Assembly: GCF_000282535.1 (NCBI RefSeq)
Contig: NZ_AKJC01000080.1
Span: 1 to 32,645, forward strand
Direction of reading: 5' to 3'
Source: Pseudomonas sp. GM84
GTDB taxonomy: Bacteria > Pseudomonadota > Gammaproteobacteria > Pseudomonadales > Pseudomonadaceae
DNA: 32,645 nucleotides
Shown here piece by piece: positions 26,053 through 32,645 of the stretch (positions within the stretch are counted from its first letter, which is position 1; each line of letters opens with the position of its first letter). The translations under genes and the position numbers were made by a program. The notes below the pieces were generated by a model. It was not told where the DNA came from. It was given only the letters and a program-made list of their open reading frames with translations, and did not search any database.

Positions 26053-27174
26053 TTACCGGATAAACACCTGCGGCGTAGTGGTCGACATGTCACCACCCGG
26101 CAGCTTGATGTTCTTCACCTTCTCCAGCGTTTCCGGATCGAACACCGCCAGGTCATTGAAGGTGCCGCCCAGGTACAGCTTGTCGCCCTTGGTGTCGAAG
26201 GCCACACAGTAGTAAGTGTGGTCCAGATTGGCGGCCTTGATCAGCTTGCGCTGCTTGATGTCATACCGCGCCAGGCGGTTGAGCACCCCGTAGATCTGGT
26301 TCGAATCCTTCGGCGAGCGCAGGCCGGTGAAGTACAGCTCGGTCAGGTCGGCGAACTCCTGGGTGTGGGGCTTGCCGGTCTTGAGGTCGACGCTCAGATA
26401 GCCATACAGCAGCTCGGCCGTGTTCGGGTCCTGCTTTTCGTCCTTGAACTTGGCGATGGTGTAGAGCATCGAGAACTCGTGGCGCGGGCTCTGGTGCGGC
26501 CAGAAATACAGCACGTCCGGCGCGCTGTAGCCCTTGCGGTTCCAGTTGCGCAGCGGCAACGCCACCTCGTACTTGCCGGTCTTGACGTCCATCTTGTACA
26601 GGTCGGGCCCGGCGATGAACAGGCTGCCGTCGTCGGCGGCGCGCATCAGGTACACCTGGCGCGGCATCGGGAAGGTGCGCACCGGCTTGGCGTTGACACC
26701 GTCGGCGGTGCTGAACACCTCCAGGCGTGGCGGCTTGACCACGTAGTGATCGTTCAGGCGCTGGGTCGGGTTGACCGTGGCGTAGATCTCCTTGCCGTCC
26801 GGGCTGATGGCGAACGAGTACATCGACTTGCCGACTTCACCGGGCACGCTCGACAGGTCGGCGTGGAAGGTGGTCTTGCAGGTGTCCAGGTCGATGCCGT
26901 AGATGTCGGCATAGTGGTTGTTGAGCACGTAGGCCGTGTGCTTGTCCGGCGCGATCATCGCGGTGCCGGGGCCGAAGCTGCCGGGCAGCTTGCAGCTCTT
27001 GTAGAGCGTGTCGCTGGCCACGTCGATCAGGTGCAGGTTGTTCGGGTAGTTGGTGGTGACCAGGTATTCCTGGCCGGCCTTCAGGGCCTTGCCTGTGTCA
27101 TCGGCCTGCACCGCCCAGGCGCAGGCCGTGGCGGCGATGGTGAGCGCGAGTTGCGCGCAGCGTCCAGCATTCAT
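26053..27174 (-). CDS. qhpB: Quinohemoprotein amine dehydrogenase beta subunit
   Basis: This 373-residue periplasmic protein has a signal peptide (to about residue 24, WAVQA) and beta-propeller repeats, seen as recurring segments such as [49 protein letters not shown] and [21 protein letters not shown]. In the known enzyme this seven-bladed propeller packs against the gamma subunit carrying the quinone cofactor and helps form the active site. ATG 27174 has AAGGGGAA upstream and is followed directly by the signal peptide; a longer frame runs into qhpC and is not used. It is the fourth gene of the A-D-C-B series, 32 bases after qhpC. Confidence 0.9.
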   Translation of the reverse strand: MNAGRCAQLALTIAATACAWAVQADDTGKALKAGQEYLVTTNYPNNLHLIDVASDTLYKSCKLPGSFGPGTAMIAPDKHTAYVLNNHYADIYGIDLDTCKTTFHADLSSVPGEVGKSMYSFAISPDGKEIYATVNPTQRLNDHYVVKPPRLEVFSTADGVNAKPVRTFPMPRQVYLMRAADDGSLFIAGPDLYKMDVKTGKYEVALPLRNWNRKGYSAPDVLYFWPHQSPRHEFSMLYTIAKFKDEKQDPNTAELLYGYLSVDLKTGKPHTQEFADLTELYFTGLRSPKDSNQIYGVLNRLARYDIKQRKLIKAANLDHTYYCVAFDTKGDKLYLGGTFNDLAVFDPETLEKVKNIKLPGGDMSTTTPQVFIR

Positions 27175-27206
27175 GCGGTTTCCCCTTGTCATTCTTGTCG
27201 GGCCGG

Positions 27207-27530
27207 TCACTTGTCTTTCGGGAACACGGTGCCGAGGTTGCGCCAGTCGTCCTGGGAGTTGGTCGCCTGGGCGTTCCAGTCCTGGTAGGTGCTCATCATG
27301 TCCGGCACCTGGGCCGGCCACCAGCAAGGGTCGGAGCAGCCATACAGGTCGGCCTCCATCGGCTGGCACAGCGAGCTCACGCCGCCAAAGGCGTCCACTT
27401 CCCAACCCGGGTCGGTGGTGGCAGTGCAGCCGGCGACGGCGCTCATGGCCATGACTTCTTCGACGCGGTCTTCGGCGGCGGCCTGCTCAAGGATGCGCGC
27501 CTTGTTGTTGAGGGGCTTCAAGTGCTTCAT
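27207..27530 (-). CDS. qhpC: Quinohemoprotein amine dehydrogenase gamma subunit (CTQ-bearing)
   Basis: This 107-residue precursor of the catalytic subunit has a 28-residue leader (to VMA) and a mature part of 79 residues. Its cysteines and acidic residues match the crosslinked structure known from Pseudomonas and Paracoccus enzymes. Cys65 and Trp71 would form cysteine tryptophylquinone. Thioethers are expected between Cys35-Glu44, Cys55-Asp61 and Cys69-Asp77; the mature spacings (7-16, 27-33, 37-43, 41-49) all fit. The leader is not a Sec signal peptide; the family is matured in the cytoplasm and then exported. It lies one base after the qhpD stop, as expected for an enzyme and its modified substrate. 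Confidence 0.95.
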   Translation of the reverse strand: MKHLKPLNNKARILEQAAAEDRVEEVMAMSAVAGCTATTDPGWEVDAFGGVSSLCQPMEADLYGCSDPCWWPAQVPDMMSTYQDWNAQATNSQDDWRNLGTVFPKDK

Positions 27531-27531
27531 G

Positions 27532-28962
27532 TCAGTGCGCCTTCCGCGGAGTGATGTAGCGATCGATGAAGGCCGGGTTGGCGGCCATGATGCGGCTGTA
27601 GACCTCGATGCCGAAGTCGACCCAGTCGCGCATCAGCTCGCAATAGTGGTAGGTCGGGTGCTGCGGGTCGCCGTAGCGCGCGTAGCTTTCGTGGTAGCAG
27701 CCACCGGAGCACAGGTTGCGGATCCGGCAGCTCTCGCAACCGGTGTTGCTGCGGTCCAGGCGCTGGGACAGGAAGTCGTTGAGCTGCGCCTGCTTGACGC
27801 CCTGGTGCACGTTGCCGAAGGTCGGCAGGCTGGAACCGGTGAAGCGGTGGCACAGGTTCAGCTCGCCCTCGTGGTCCACGGCCAGCATCTTCAGCCCGGC
27901 GCCGCACGGCAGGGCCTTCTTGTGGCCCTCGTGGATGTCGGTGATCAGCTGGTGCAGGTTGGAGAAACCGATGTTGCGGTGCTCCAGCGCCGCTTCCAGG
28001 TAGCGCCGACCCAGCGCCTTCATGTTGGCGAACACCTCGACCAGTTCTTCGCCGGTGAGGTTGAAGTCGGACATGTCGCCGGAGGTGACCGGGGCGAAGC
28101 CGACTTCGGCGAAGCCCATCTCGTTGAACAGGTGGTTCCAGATGGTCTCGACATCGGTGATGCCGCGGGTCAGGGTCACCCGCGCGCCGACCGGGCGGCT
28201 GGTGTAGCGCGACAGCAGCATGTCGGCCTTGCGCCGTACCACGTCATAGGTGCCCTGCCCGCCCACGGTGATGCGGTTGCGGTCGTGCACGGTCTTGGGC
28301 CCGTCGATGCTCACCGACAGGCCGAAGCGGTGGGCGTTGAGCCAGTCGACGATCTCTTCGGTGAGCAGCGTGGCATTGGTGGTCATGATGAACTCCACCT
28401 GCTTGCCCGCCTCGGCGAAACGCCGCTCGCAGTAGGCCACCATGTGCTCGATCAGCGGCCGGTTGGACAGCGGCTCGCCGCCGAAGAACACCACGCTGTA
28501 GCGCTGCTCGTCGGGCGACTCCTTGAGCAGCATCTCCACCGAGGCTTCGGCGGTGGCGGTGCTCATCTTCTTGCCCGCCGACGGCTTGTCCAGGTCTTCC
28601 TTGTAGCAATAGGTGCAGCTCAGGTTGCAGCCGGTGTTGACGTTGAGCACCACAGTGTTCAGCGCGGTGCGCTCGACCTGCTTGAGGGCGATTTCCGGGG
28701 TCAGCGGCGAGCCGTCGCTGACCAGTTCCAGGGCGATCAGCTCGCGCAGGGTTTCCTGGATGTCCTGCCCGGCGAACTGCTGGCCGAGGCGCTGGGTCAG
28801 CTCCTCGGCGCTGCAGCCTTGCTGGCGCAGGGTGTCGATGATGCTGCCGGTCACCGCATCGGTGGCGAACAGCGAACTGCTGGGGATATGGAACAGCATG
28901 CGGTCAGCGTCGACCTGCACTTCGTGCAGGTTGCGCTCGACCAGGTTCAGTAGTGCGCCCAT
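27532..28962 (-). CDS. qhpD: Radical SAM/SPASM maturase of the amine dehydrogenase gamma subunit
   Basis: This 476-residue radical S-adenosylmethionine enzyme installs the Cys-to-Asp/Glu thioether links in the gamma subunit. The SAM iron-sulfur site is C112-x3-C116-x2-C119 ([12 protein letters not shown]). The N-terminal ~95 residues look like a peptide-binding (RRE-type) domain. C-terminal auxiliary cluster cysteines appear in [16 protein letters not shown] and [20 protein letters not shown], a SPASM pattern. A GGAGGT ribosome site precedes ATG 28962. It is between qhpA (50-base gap) and qhpC (1-base gap), the usual A-D-C-B arrangement. Confidence 0.94.
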   Translation of the reverse strand: MGALLNLVERNLHEVQVDADRMLFHIPSSSLFATDAVTGSIIDTLRQQGCSAEELTQRLGQQFAGQDIQETLRELIALELVSDGSPLTPEIALKQVERTALNTVVLNVNTGCNLSCTYCYKEDLDKPSAGKKMSTATAEASVEMLLKESPDEQRYSVVFFGGEPLSNRPLIEHMVAYCERRFAEAGKQVEFIMTTNATLLTEEIVDWLNAHRFGLSVSIDGPKTVHDRNRITVGGQGTYDVVRRKADMLLSRYTSRPVGARVTLTRGITDVETIWNHLFNEMGFAEVGFAPVTSGDMSDFNLTGEELVEVFANMKALGRRYLEAALEHRNIGFSNLHQLITDIHEGHKKALPCGAGLKMLAVDHEGELNLCHRFTGSSLPTFGNVHQGVKQAQLNDFLSQRLDRSNTGCESCRIRNLCSGGCYHESYARYGDPQHPTYHYCELMRDWVDFGIEVYSRIMAANPAFIDRYITPRKAH

Positions 28963-29012
28963 GGCGACCTCCGAGTAATCGATCCGTTAGATGTGCGCTT
29001 GGTGACCGGCCC

Positions 29013-30578
29013 TTATGGCAAGGGCGGGTTGTTCCAGCGCTGAACGGTGACGATCATGTGCCCCTCGCCCGTCTGGCCGCCGTCAGCCAGGGTGGCGATA
29101 ACCTTCAGGTTGCCGGCGTTGTTGGTCATCATCTTGCGCGCCGGGTTCGGCCCCGCGCCGCCTGGCACGAAGACGCCGTCGGCCTGCATCTGGCCTGCGA
29201 ACTTGACGTCTTCGTCCTCGACCGCACGCTCGTTGAACGGCTCGACCTTCCAGGTCGCCGGCAGGTAGCCGATGCGCAGCGGCTGGCCGCTGGCGTCCTT
29301 GCCCCAGGCTTCGGCCTCGAAACGGCCCTGGACTTTCGGCACCGAAGCGCCGTTCTCGCCGATACGGGCAATGGAGAAGGCCGGCACCACCTTGACCTCC
29401 TCGACCTTGTCGTAGACCGCCAGGTTGACGCCCTTCAACGCCCCGACCGCGATTTCACGCTGGCCTGGCTTGGCATCGGCGGCGGCACGCGCCTTGACCC
29501 GCACCAGGGTCGGGGTCTGCTCCAGCACCTCGGTCACTTCGACACCCGCGCCCAGGTCTGGTTTGCCGTCAAGGCCAGTACCCACCAGGGTGATCTCGCT
29601 TTCGCCACCGGCCTTGATGAACGCCGGTTGCACCGCCAGCAGGCGCGCCTTGCCTTCCTTCACGGCGGTGAAGTCCAGCCCGCGCTCATCGTGATCGGCC
29701 TCGTACATGCGGCCTTTCATCTCGCCATCGAGCGCCGCGAAGACCTGGCGCAGATTGGCCTCGCCGACCTTGACGTTGCCGCGCCACTCATAGCCGTTGT
29801 AGAGGATCGCCGAGCCGCTGCCGTTGAACGGCGTGCCGTCGGCGTAGGTGCCTTTGACCTCGACCTTGAAGGTGTCGCCCTGGTCGGGGCTGACCGTCAT
29901 CACGCCGCGCACGTCGCCTTTGGCGAGCATGTGGCCGCTGAAGGCCCACTGCCCCGGCAAGGCATCGGCCTTGGGCTTGGCCTTCTGCCATTCCGCCCAG
30001 GCCGGGCTTTCCAGCGGGAAGCGCTTGGCCAGCTCCGGCACCACCTGGGTCAGGGCGATGTTCAGCCAGTCGCGGTCGCGGGCCTGGGCCTGGTATTCGA
30101 GGGACGGCCACTGGCCGAGGTGGAAGTTGACCAGGTGCTCCCATTCCTGCGCCGGGCGGCGCTGCAGGGCGACGCGGGCCCCGGAGTGGCAGCGGCCGCA
30201 GGTTTCGCTGAGCATGCTGTCGAAGTGCTCGACGGTGTTCAGGCGGCGCTCCATGGCGTAGCGCACGCCGTCGGTCTCGCTCGGCGCCAGGCCCTGCTTG
30301 TCGGCCAGGTACTTGACCAGGGTGCGGCGGTCGTCGTCGCTGATCTGCAGGCCGTGCATCACCTGCATGCGGGCGATGCTCATCAGCCAGCCCTCGGGCG
30401 TCTTGCGCTGATGGCTGATGCGGCTGTAGGTATCGTTGCCCTCGGGGATATGGCACCCCATGCACTTGTTCTGCAACAGGCTCGGGCCCTGTTCGGCCGC
30501 CATGGCCTGGGTGCCCAGCAGAGCGGCGGCGACAAGCGCCAGTTTGCCCGCATGCTGCCGGAGTCGAGTCGTCTTCAA
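29013..30578 (-). CDS. qhpA: Quinohemoprotein amine dehydrogenase alpha subunit (diheme cytochrome c)
   Basis: This 521-residue periplasmic subunit takes electrons from the quinone subunit through two c-type hemes. The signal peptide ends near TQAMA-AEQ. Heme sites are CMGCH (39-43) and CGRCH (127-131). The C-terminal half is beta-rich with Ig-like segments (AFIKAGGESEITLVGTGL, VKARAAADAKPGQREIAV). The start is a TTG at 30578 with a strong GGAGGT ribosome site 7 bases away; the next in-frame ATG would remove the signal peptide. It is the first gene of the operon. The 492-base region upstream carries a regulator motif shared with the divergent aldehyde dehydrogenase, and a REP pair. Confidence 0.93.
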   Translation of the reverse strand: MKTTRLRQHAGKLALVAAALLGTQAMAAEQGPSLLQNKCMGCHIPEGNDTYSRISHQRKTPEGWLMSIARMQVMHGLQISDDDRRTLVKYLADKQGLAPSETDGVRYAMERRLNTVEHFDSMLSETCGRCHSGARVALQRRPAQEWEHLVNFHLGQWPSLEYQAQARDRDWLNIALTQVVPELAKRFPLESPAWAEWQKAKPKADALPGQWAFSGHMLAKGDVRGVMTVSPDQGDTFKVEVKGTYADGTPFNGSGSAILYNGYEWRGNVKVGEANLRQVFAALDGEMKGRMYEADHDERGLDFTAVKEGKARLLAVQPAFIKAGGESEITLVGTGLDGKPDLGAGVEVTEVLEQTPTLVRVKARAAADAKPGQREIAVGALKGVNLAVYDKVEEVKVVPAFSIARIGENGASVPKVQGRFEAEAWGKDASGQPLRIGYLPATWKVEPFNERAVEDEDVKFAGQMQADGVFVPGGAGPNPARKMMTNNAGNLKVIATLADGGQTGEGHMIVTVQRWNNPPLP

Positions 30579-30643
30579 GGTCAGACCTCCACGGTGTTGT
30601 TCTTATCGTTTTCGCACGCTTTGGTACAGCAGGTGTGCATGTG

Positions 30644-30667
30644 ACGGTTGTGATACAGAAACTGTGC
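30644..30667 (-). promoter_or_regulatory. Shared 24-base motif, qhpA-facing copy
   Basis: Read towards qhpA, the sequence is CACAG-N3-CTGTATCACAACCGTC. It matches the copy at 30893-30916 at 19 of 24 positions and has the same orientation relative to its own gene. It ends 65 bases before the TTG start and includes an ACAG-N3-CTGT palindrome. It is a candidate activator site, perhaps for an AraC-type amine regulator such as PeaR/QhpR. Confidence 0.6.
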
Positions 30668-30798
30668 CACATGCTTGGAACTCGTTGTATTTCAGGCTCT
30701 TAAGGGGTTTTGAAGGCCGTTGTGCGCGGGGTGAGGCCGAGTAGGACCGTGCCATTTCGCGACAGGGTGTATCAGGTTGAGACAGGGCCTGCTGCGCA

Positions 30799-30891
30799 GG
30801 CCATCGCCGGCAAGCCGGCTCCCACAGGCACTCCACAGGGCTTGAGGGCTGTGGGGAACCTTGTGGGAGCCGGCTTGCCGGCGATAGGGCC
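30799..30891. repeat. REP pair, CCGGC-stem type, between divergent amine genes
   Basis: Inverted copies (30799-30829 and 30861-30891) with GCCGGCTTGCCGGC cores lie between the two copies of the shared regulatory motif. The right edge touches the aldehyde-dehydrogenase copy. It is the only REP pair in the window placed between divergent promoters. Confidence 0.9.
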
Positions 30892-30892
30892 T

Positions 30893-30916
30893 CACAGACA
30901 CTGTTTCACCACCGTC
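30893..30916 (+). promoter_or_regulatory. Shared 24-base motif, aldehyde-dehydrogenase-facing copy
   Basis: The sequence is CACAG-N3-CTGTTTCACCACCGTC. Its end overlaps a tandem direct repeat, ACCGTCTCA, at 30911-30919 and 30921-30929. It lies 100 bases upstream of the sigma-54-like promoter, a normal distance for an upstream activator site, and 154 bases before the start codon. Confidence 0.6.
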
Positions 30917-31015
30917 TCACACCGTCTCAAAGTGCAACAGCGCAACCACGCAATCGCACCCTTGCACACGGGCAAACCCAAGGCAGCACAGGCCTTTGCG
31001 CCCATTGCACCACCT

Positions 31016-31030
31016 TGGCACGGCCATTGC
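31016..31030 (+). promoter_or_regulatory. Sigma-54 promoter of the aldehyde dehydrogenase gene
   Basis: TGGCACG-GCCA-TTGC matches the -24/-12 consensus at every fixed position, with GG at 31017-31018 and GC at 31029-31030. Transcription would start near 31042, about 29 bases before ATG 31071. Nitrogen-responsive or activator-dependent control would suit an amine-use gene. Confidence 0.7.
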
Positions 31031-31070
31031 GCCATCCCCCGCCACATCCAATGACAAGAGGCACCGCCCC

Positions 31071-32564
31071 ATGCTTTCCGAACTGCCCATCCTGCCCGCC
31101 ACCCGCGCCTTCCTCGAGCGCAAGCTGAAGATGCGCATCGGCGCCGACTGGCAGGACGCCGCCAGCGGTCGCACCCTGTCGTTCCGCAACCCGGCCACCG
31201 GCGAAATCCTCGGTGAAGTCCCGGCCGCCGAGGCCGAAGACGTCGACCGCGCCGTGCGCGCCGCCCGCCAGGCCTTCGACGATTCGCCCTGGAGCCGCCT
31301 GCGCCCGCGCGAGCGGCAGAACCTGCTATGGCGCCTGGCCGACCTGATGGAGCGCGATGCGCAGCAGCTGGCTGAGCTGGAGTGCCTGAACAATGGCAAG
31401 AGCGCTGCCGTGGCCAAGGTCATGGACGTGCAGCTGGCCATCGATTTCTTGCGCTATATGGCCGGTTGGGCCACCAAGATCGAGGGTAGCACCGTCGAGG
31501 CCTCGATGCCGTTGATGCCCAACGACCAGTTCCATGGTTTCGTGCGCCGCGAAGCGGTAGGCGTGGTGGGCGCCATCGTCGCCTGGAACTTCCCGCTGCT
31601 GCTGGCCTGCTGGAAGCTCGGCCCGGCCCTGGCCACCGGCTGCACCGTGGTGCTCAAGCCGGCCGACGAAACCCCGCTGTCCGTGCTCAAGCTCGCCGAA
31701 CTGGTGGATGAAGCCGGCTACCCGGCCGGCGTGCTCAACGTCATCACCGGCACCGGCCTGAACGCCGGCGCCGCACTGAGCCGCCACCCCGGGGTGGACA
31801 AGCTGACCTTCACCGGCTCCACCGAAGTGGGCAAGCTGATCGGCAAGGCGGCGATGGACAACATGACCCGCGTGACCCTTGAGCTGGGCGGCAAGTCACC
31901 GACCATCGTCATGCCCGACGCCGACCTGCAGCAGGCCGCCGCCGGCGCCGCCACGGCGATCTTCTTCAACCAGGGCCAGGTGTGCTGCGCAGGTTCGCGC
32001 CTGTACGTACACCGCAAGCACTTCGACAACGTGGTGGCGGACATCGCCGGCATCGCCAACGGCATGAAGCTGGGCAACGGCCTGGATCCGTCGGTGCAGA
32101 TGGGCCCGCTGATCTCGGCCAAGCAGCAGGACCGGGTTACCGGCTACATCGAGCTGGGTCGCGAGCTGGGCGCGACCATTGCCTGCGGTGGCGAAGGGTT
32201 TGGCCCGGGGTACTTCGTCAAGCCGACGGTGATCGTCGATGTCGACCAGCGCCATCGCCTGGTGCAGGAAGAAATCTTCGGCCCGGTGCTGGTGGCGATG
32301 CCGTTCGATGACCTTGATGAAGTGATCGGCATGGCCAACGACAATCCGTATGGGTTGGGGGCGAGCATCTGGTCCAATGATTTGGCGGCGGTGCATCGGA
32401 TGATTCCGCGGATCAAGTCGGGGTCGGTGTGGGTCAACTGCCACAGCGCGCTGGACCCGGCGCTGCCGTTTGGGGGGTACAAGATGTCTGGGGTGGGGCG
32501 TGAGATGGGGGCGGCGGCGATCGAGCATTACACCGAGCTGAAGTCGGTGCTTATCAAGCTTTGA
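31071..32564 (+). CDS. peaE: Aldehyde dehydrogenase (phenylacetaldehyde-dehydrogenase-like)
   Basis: This 497-residue NAD(P)-dependent enzyme has the standard ALDH motifs: AWNFPLLLACWKLGPALATG, KPADETPLS, FTGSTEVGK, the general base Glu271 in TLELGGKSP and catalytic Cys305 in NQGQVCCAGSR, 34 residues apart as expected. It would oxidise the aldehyde released by the divergent amine dehydrogenase to a carboxylic acid in the cytoplasm. The symbol follows its position next to the amine dehydrogenase genes, as in the P. putida pea cluster. ATG 31071 has AGAGG about 10 bases upstream. The last ~230 bases use more G-ending and TTG codons than the rest. Substrate range cannot be read from the sequence. 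Confidence 0.85.
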   Translation: MLSELPILPATRAFLERKLKMRIGADWQDAASGRTLSFRNPATGEILGEVPAAEAEDVDRAVRAARQAFDDSPWSRLRPRERQNLLWRLADLMERDAQQLAELECLNNGKSAAVAKVMDVQLAIDFLRYMAGWATKIEGSTVEASMPLMPNDQFHGFVRREAVGVVGAIVAWNFPLLLACWKLGPALATGCTVVLKPADETPLSVLKLAELVDEAGYPAGVLNVITGTGLNAGAALSRHPGVDKLTFTGSTEVGKLIGKAAMDNMTRVTLELGGKSPTIVMPDADLQQAAAGAATAIFFNQGQVCCAGSRLYVHRKHFDNVVADIAGIANGMKLGNGLDPSVQMGPLISAKQQDRVTGYIELGRELGATIACGGEGFGPGYFVKPTVIVDVDQRHRLVQEEIFGPVLVAMPFDDLDEVIGMANDNPYGLGASIWSNDLAAVHRMIPRIKSGSVWVNCHSALDPALPFGGYKMSGVGREMGAAAIEHYTELKSVLIKL

Positions 32565-32592
32565 TCAGGCATTTGTAGCGACCTTGAGATCG

Positions 32593-32640
32593 AGCGCCGC
32601 CCGCGCGGCGCATCGCGAGCAAGCTCGCTCCTACATTTGT
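32593..32640. repeat. REP-like palindrome of a third type after the aldehyde dehydrogenase
   Basis: GCCGCCCGCGCGGC is followed by GCGAGCAAGCTCGCTCCTAC, a different palindrome family also common in Pseudomonas. It lies just past the aldehyde dehydrogenase stop at the window edge and may be cut off. Confidence 0.7.
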
Positions 32641-32645
32641 TGCAA

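Noticed and set aside
30656..30670. Sigma-54-like sequence TGGCACA-N4-CTGT in front of qhpA (minus strand)
   Set aside because: The -12 element reads GT instead of GC, and the bases are better explained as part of the motif shared with the aldehyde dehydrogenase promoter, whose copy lacks the TGG.

Overview
The window is high-GC chromosomal DNA of a Pseudomonas, most likely of the P. putida group. The evidence is the GC-rich codon use, the many paired REP palindromes of the 'GTGGGAGCCGGCTTGCCGGCGA' kind between genes, and the gene content (quinohemoprotein amine dehydrogenase operon, GapN-like dehydrogenase, long-form ilvA, PACE transporter, HAE1 RND pump). No rRNA, tRNA, CRISPR array, insertion sequence or prophage gene is visible.

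Layout. (1) 1-5872: the 3' end of a leucine-rich-repeat protein, a GGDEF-EAL cyclic-di-GMP protein (minus), a GapN-like aldehyde dehydrogenase, a glyoxalase-fold (VOC) protein and an uncharacterised protein with a C-x-C...H-x3-C motif. (2) 5883-8270: REP elements, then ilvA (minus) behind a complete translational attenuator: a 20-residue leader peptide rich in isoleucine codons, mutually exclusive hairpins and an intrinsic terminator. A PACE-family efflux protein lies upstream. (3) 8467-15630: four plus-strand genes, wecB-like, nfrB-like, nfrA-like and a DUF4434-like gene, joined by 4-, 4- and 1-base overlaps. They resemble the E. coli NfrA/NfrB/WecB pathway for a c-di-GMP-controlled secreted glycan that serves as the phage N4 receptor. 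A membrane diguanylate cyclase follows at 15773-16864.

(4) 16976-23508: an OmpR-type two-component system (minus), divergent from a membrane fusion lipoprotein and an RND transporter that have no outer-membrane partner gene here. (5) 23569-24144: mobA, whose start codon lies directly against an intrinsic terminator. (6) 24255-32564: acyl-CoA synthetase and qhpB, qhpC, qhpD, qhpA (transcribed A-D-C-B, minus), divergent from an aldehyde dehydrogenase. Together these can oxidise a primary amine to an aldehyde in the periplasm, then to an acid and possibly to an acyl-CoA in the cytoplasm. A 24-base motif, identical at 19 positions, faces outward towards both qhpA and the aldehyde dehydrogenase and is the best candidate for a shared regulator site.

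The strongest leads are the Nfr-type glycan locus, the ilvA attenuator and the shared promoter motif of the amine regulon. All functional assignments are from reading the sequence; no database search was run.
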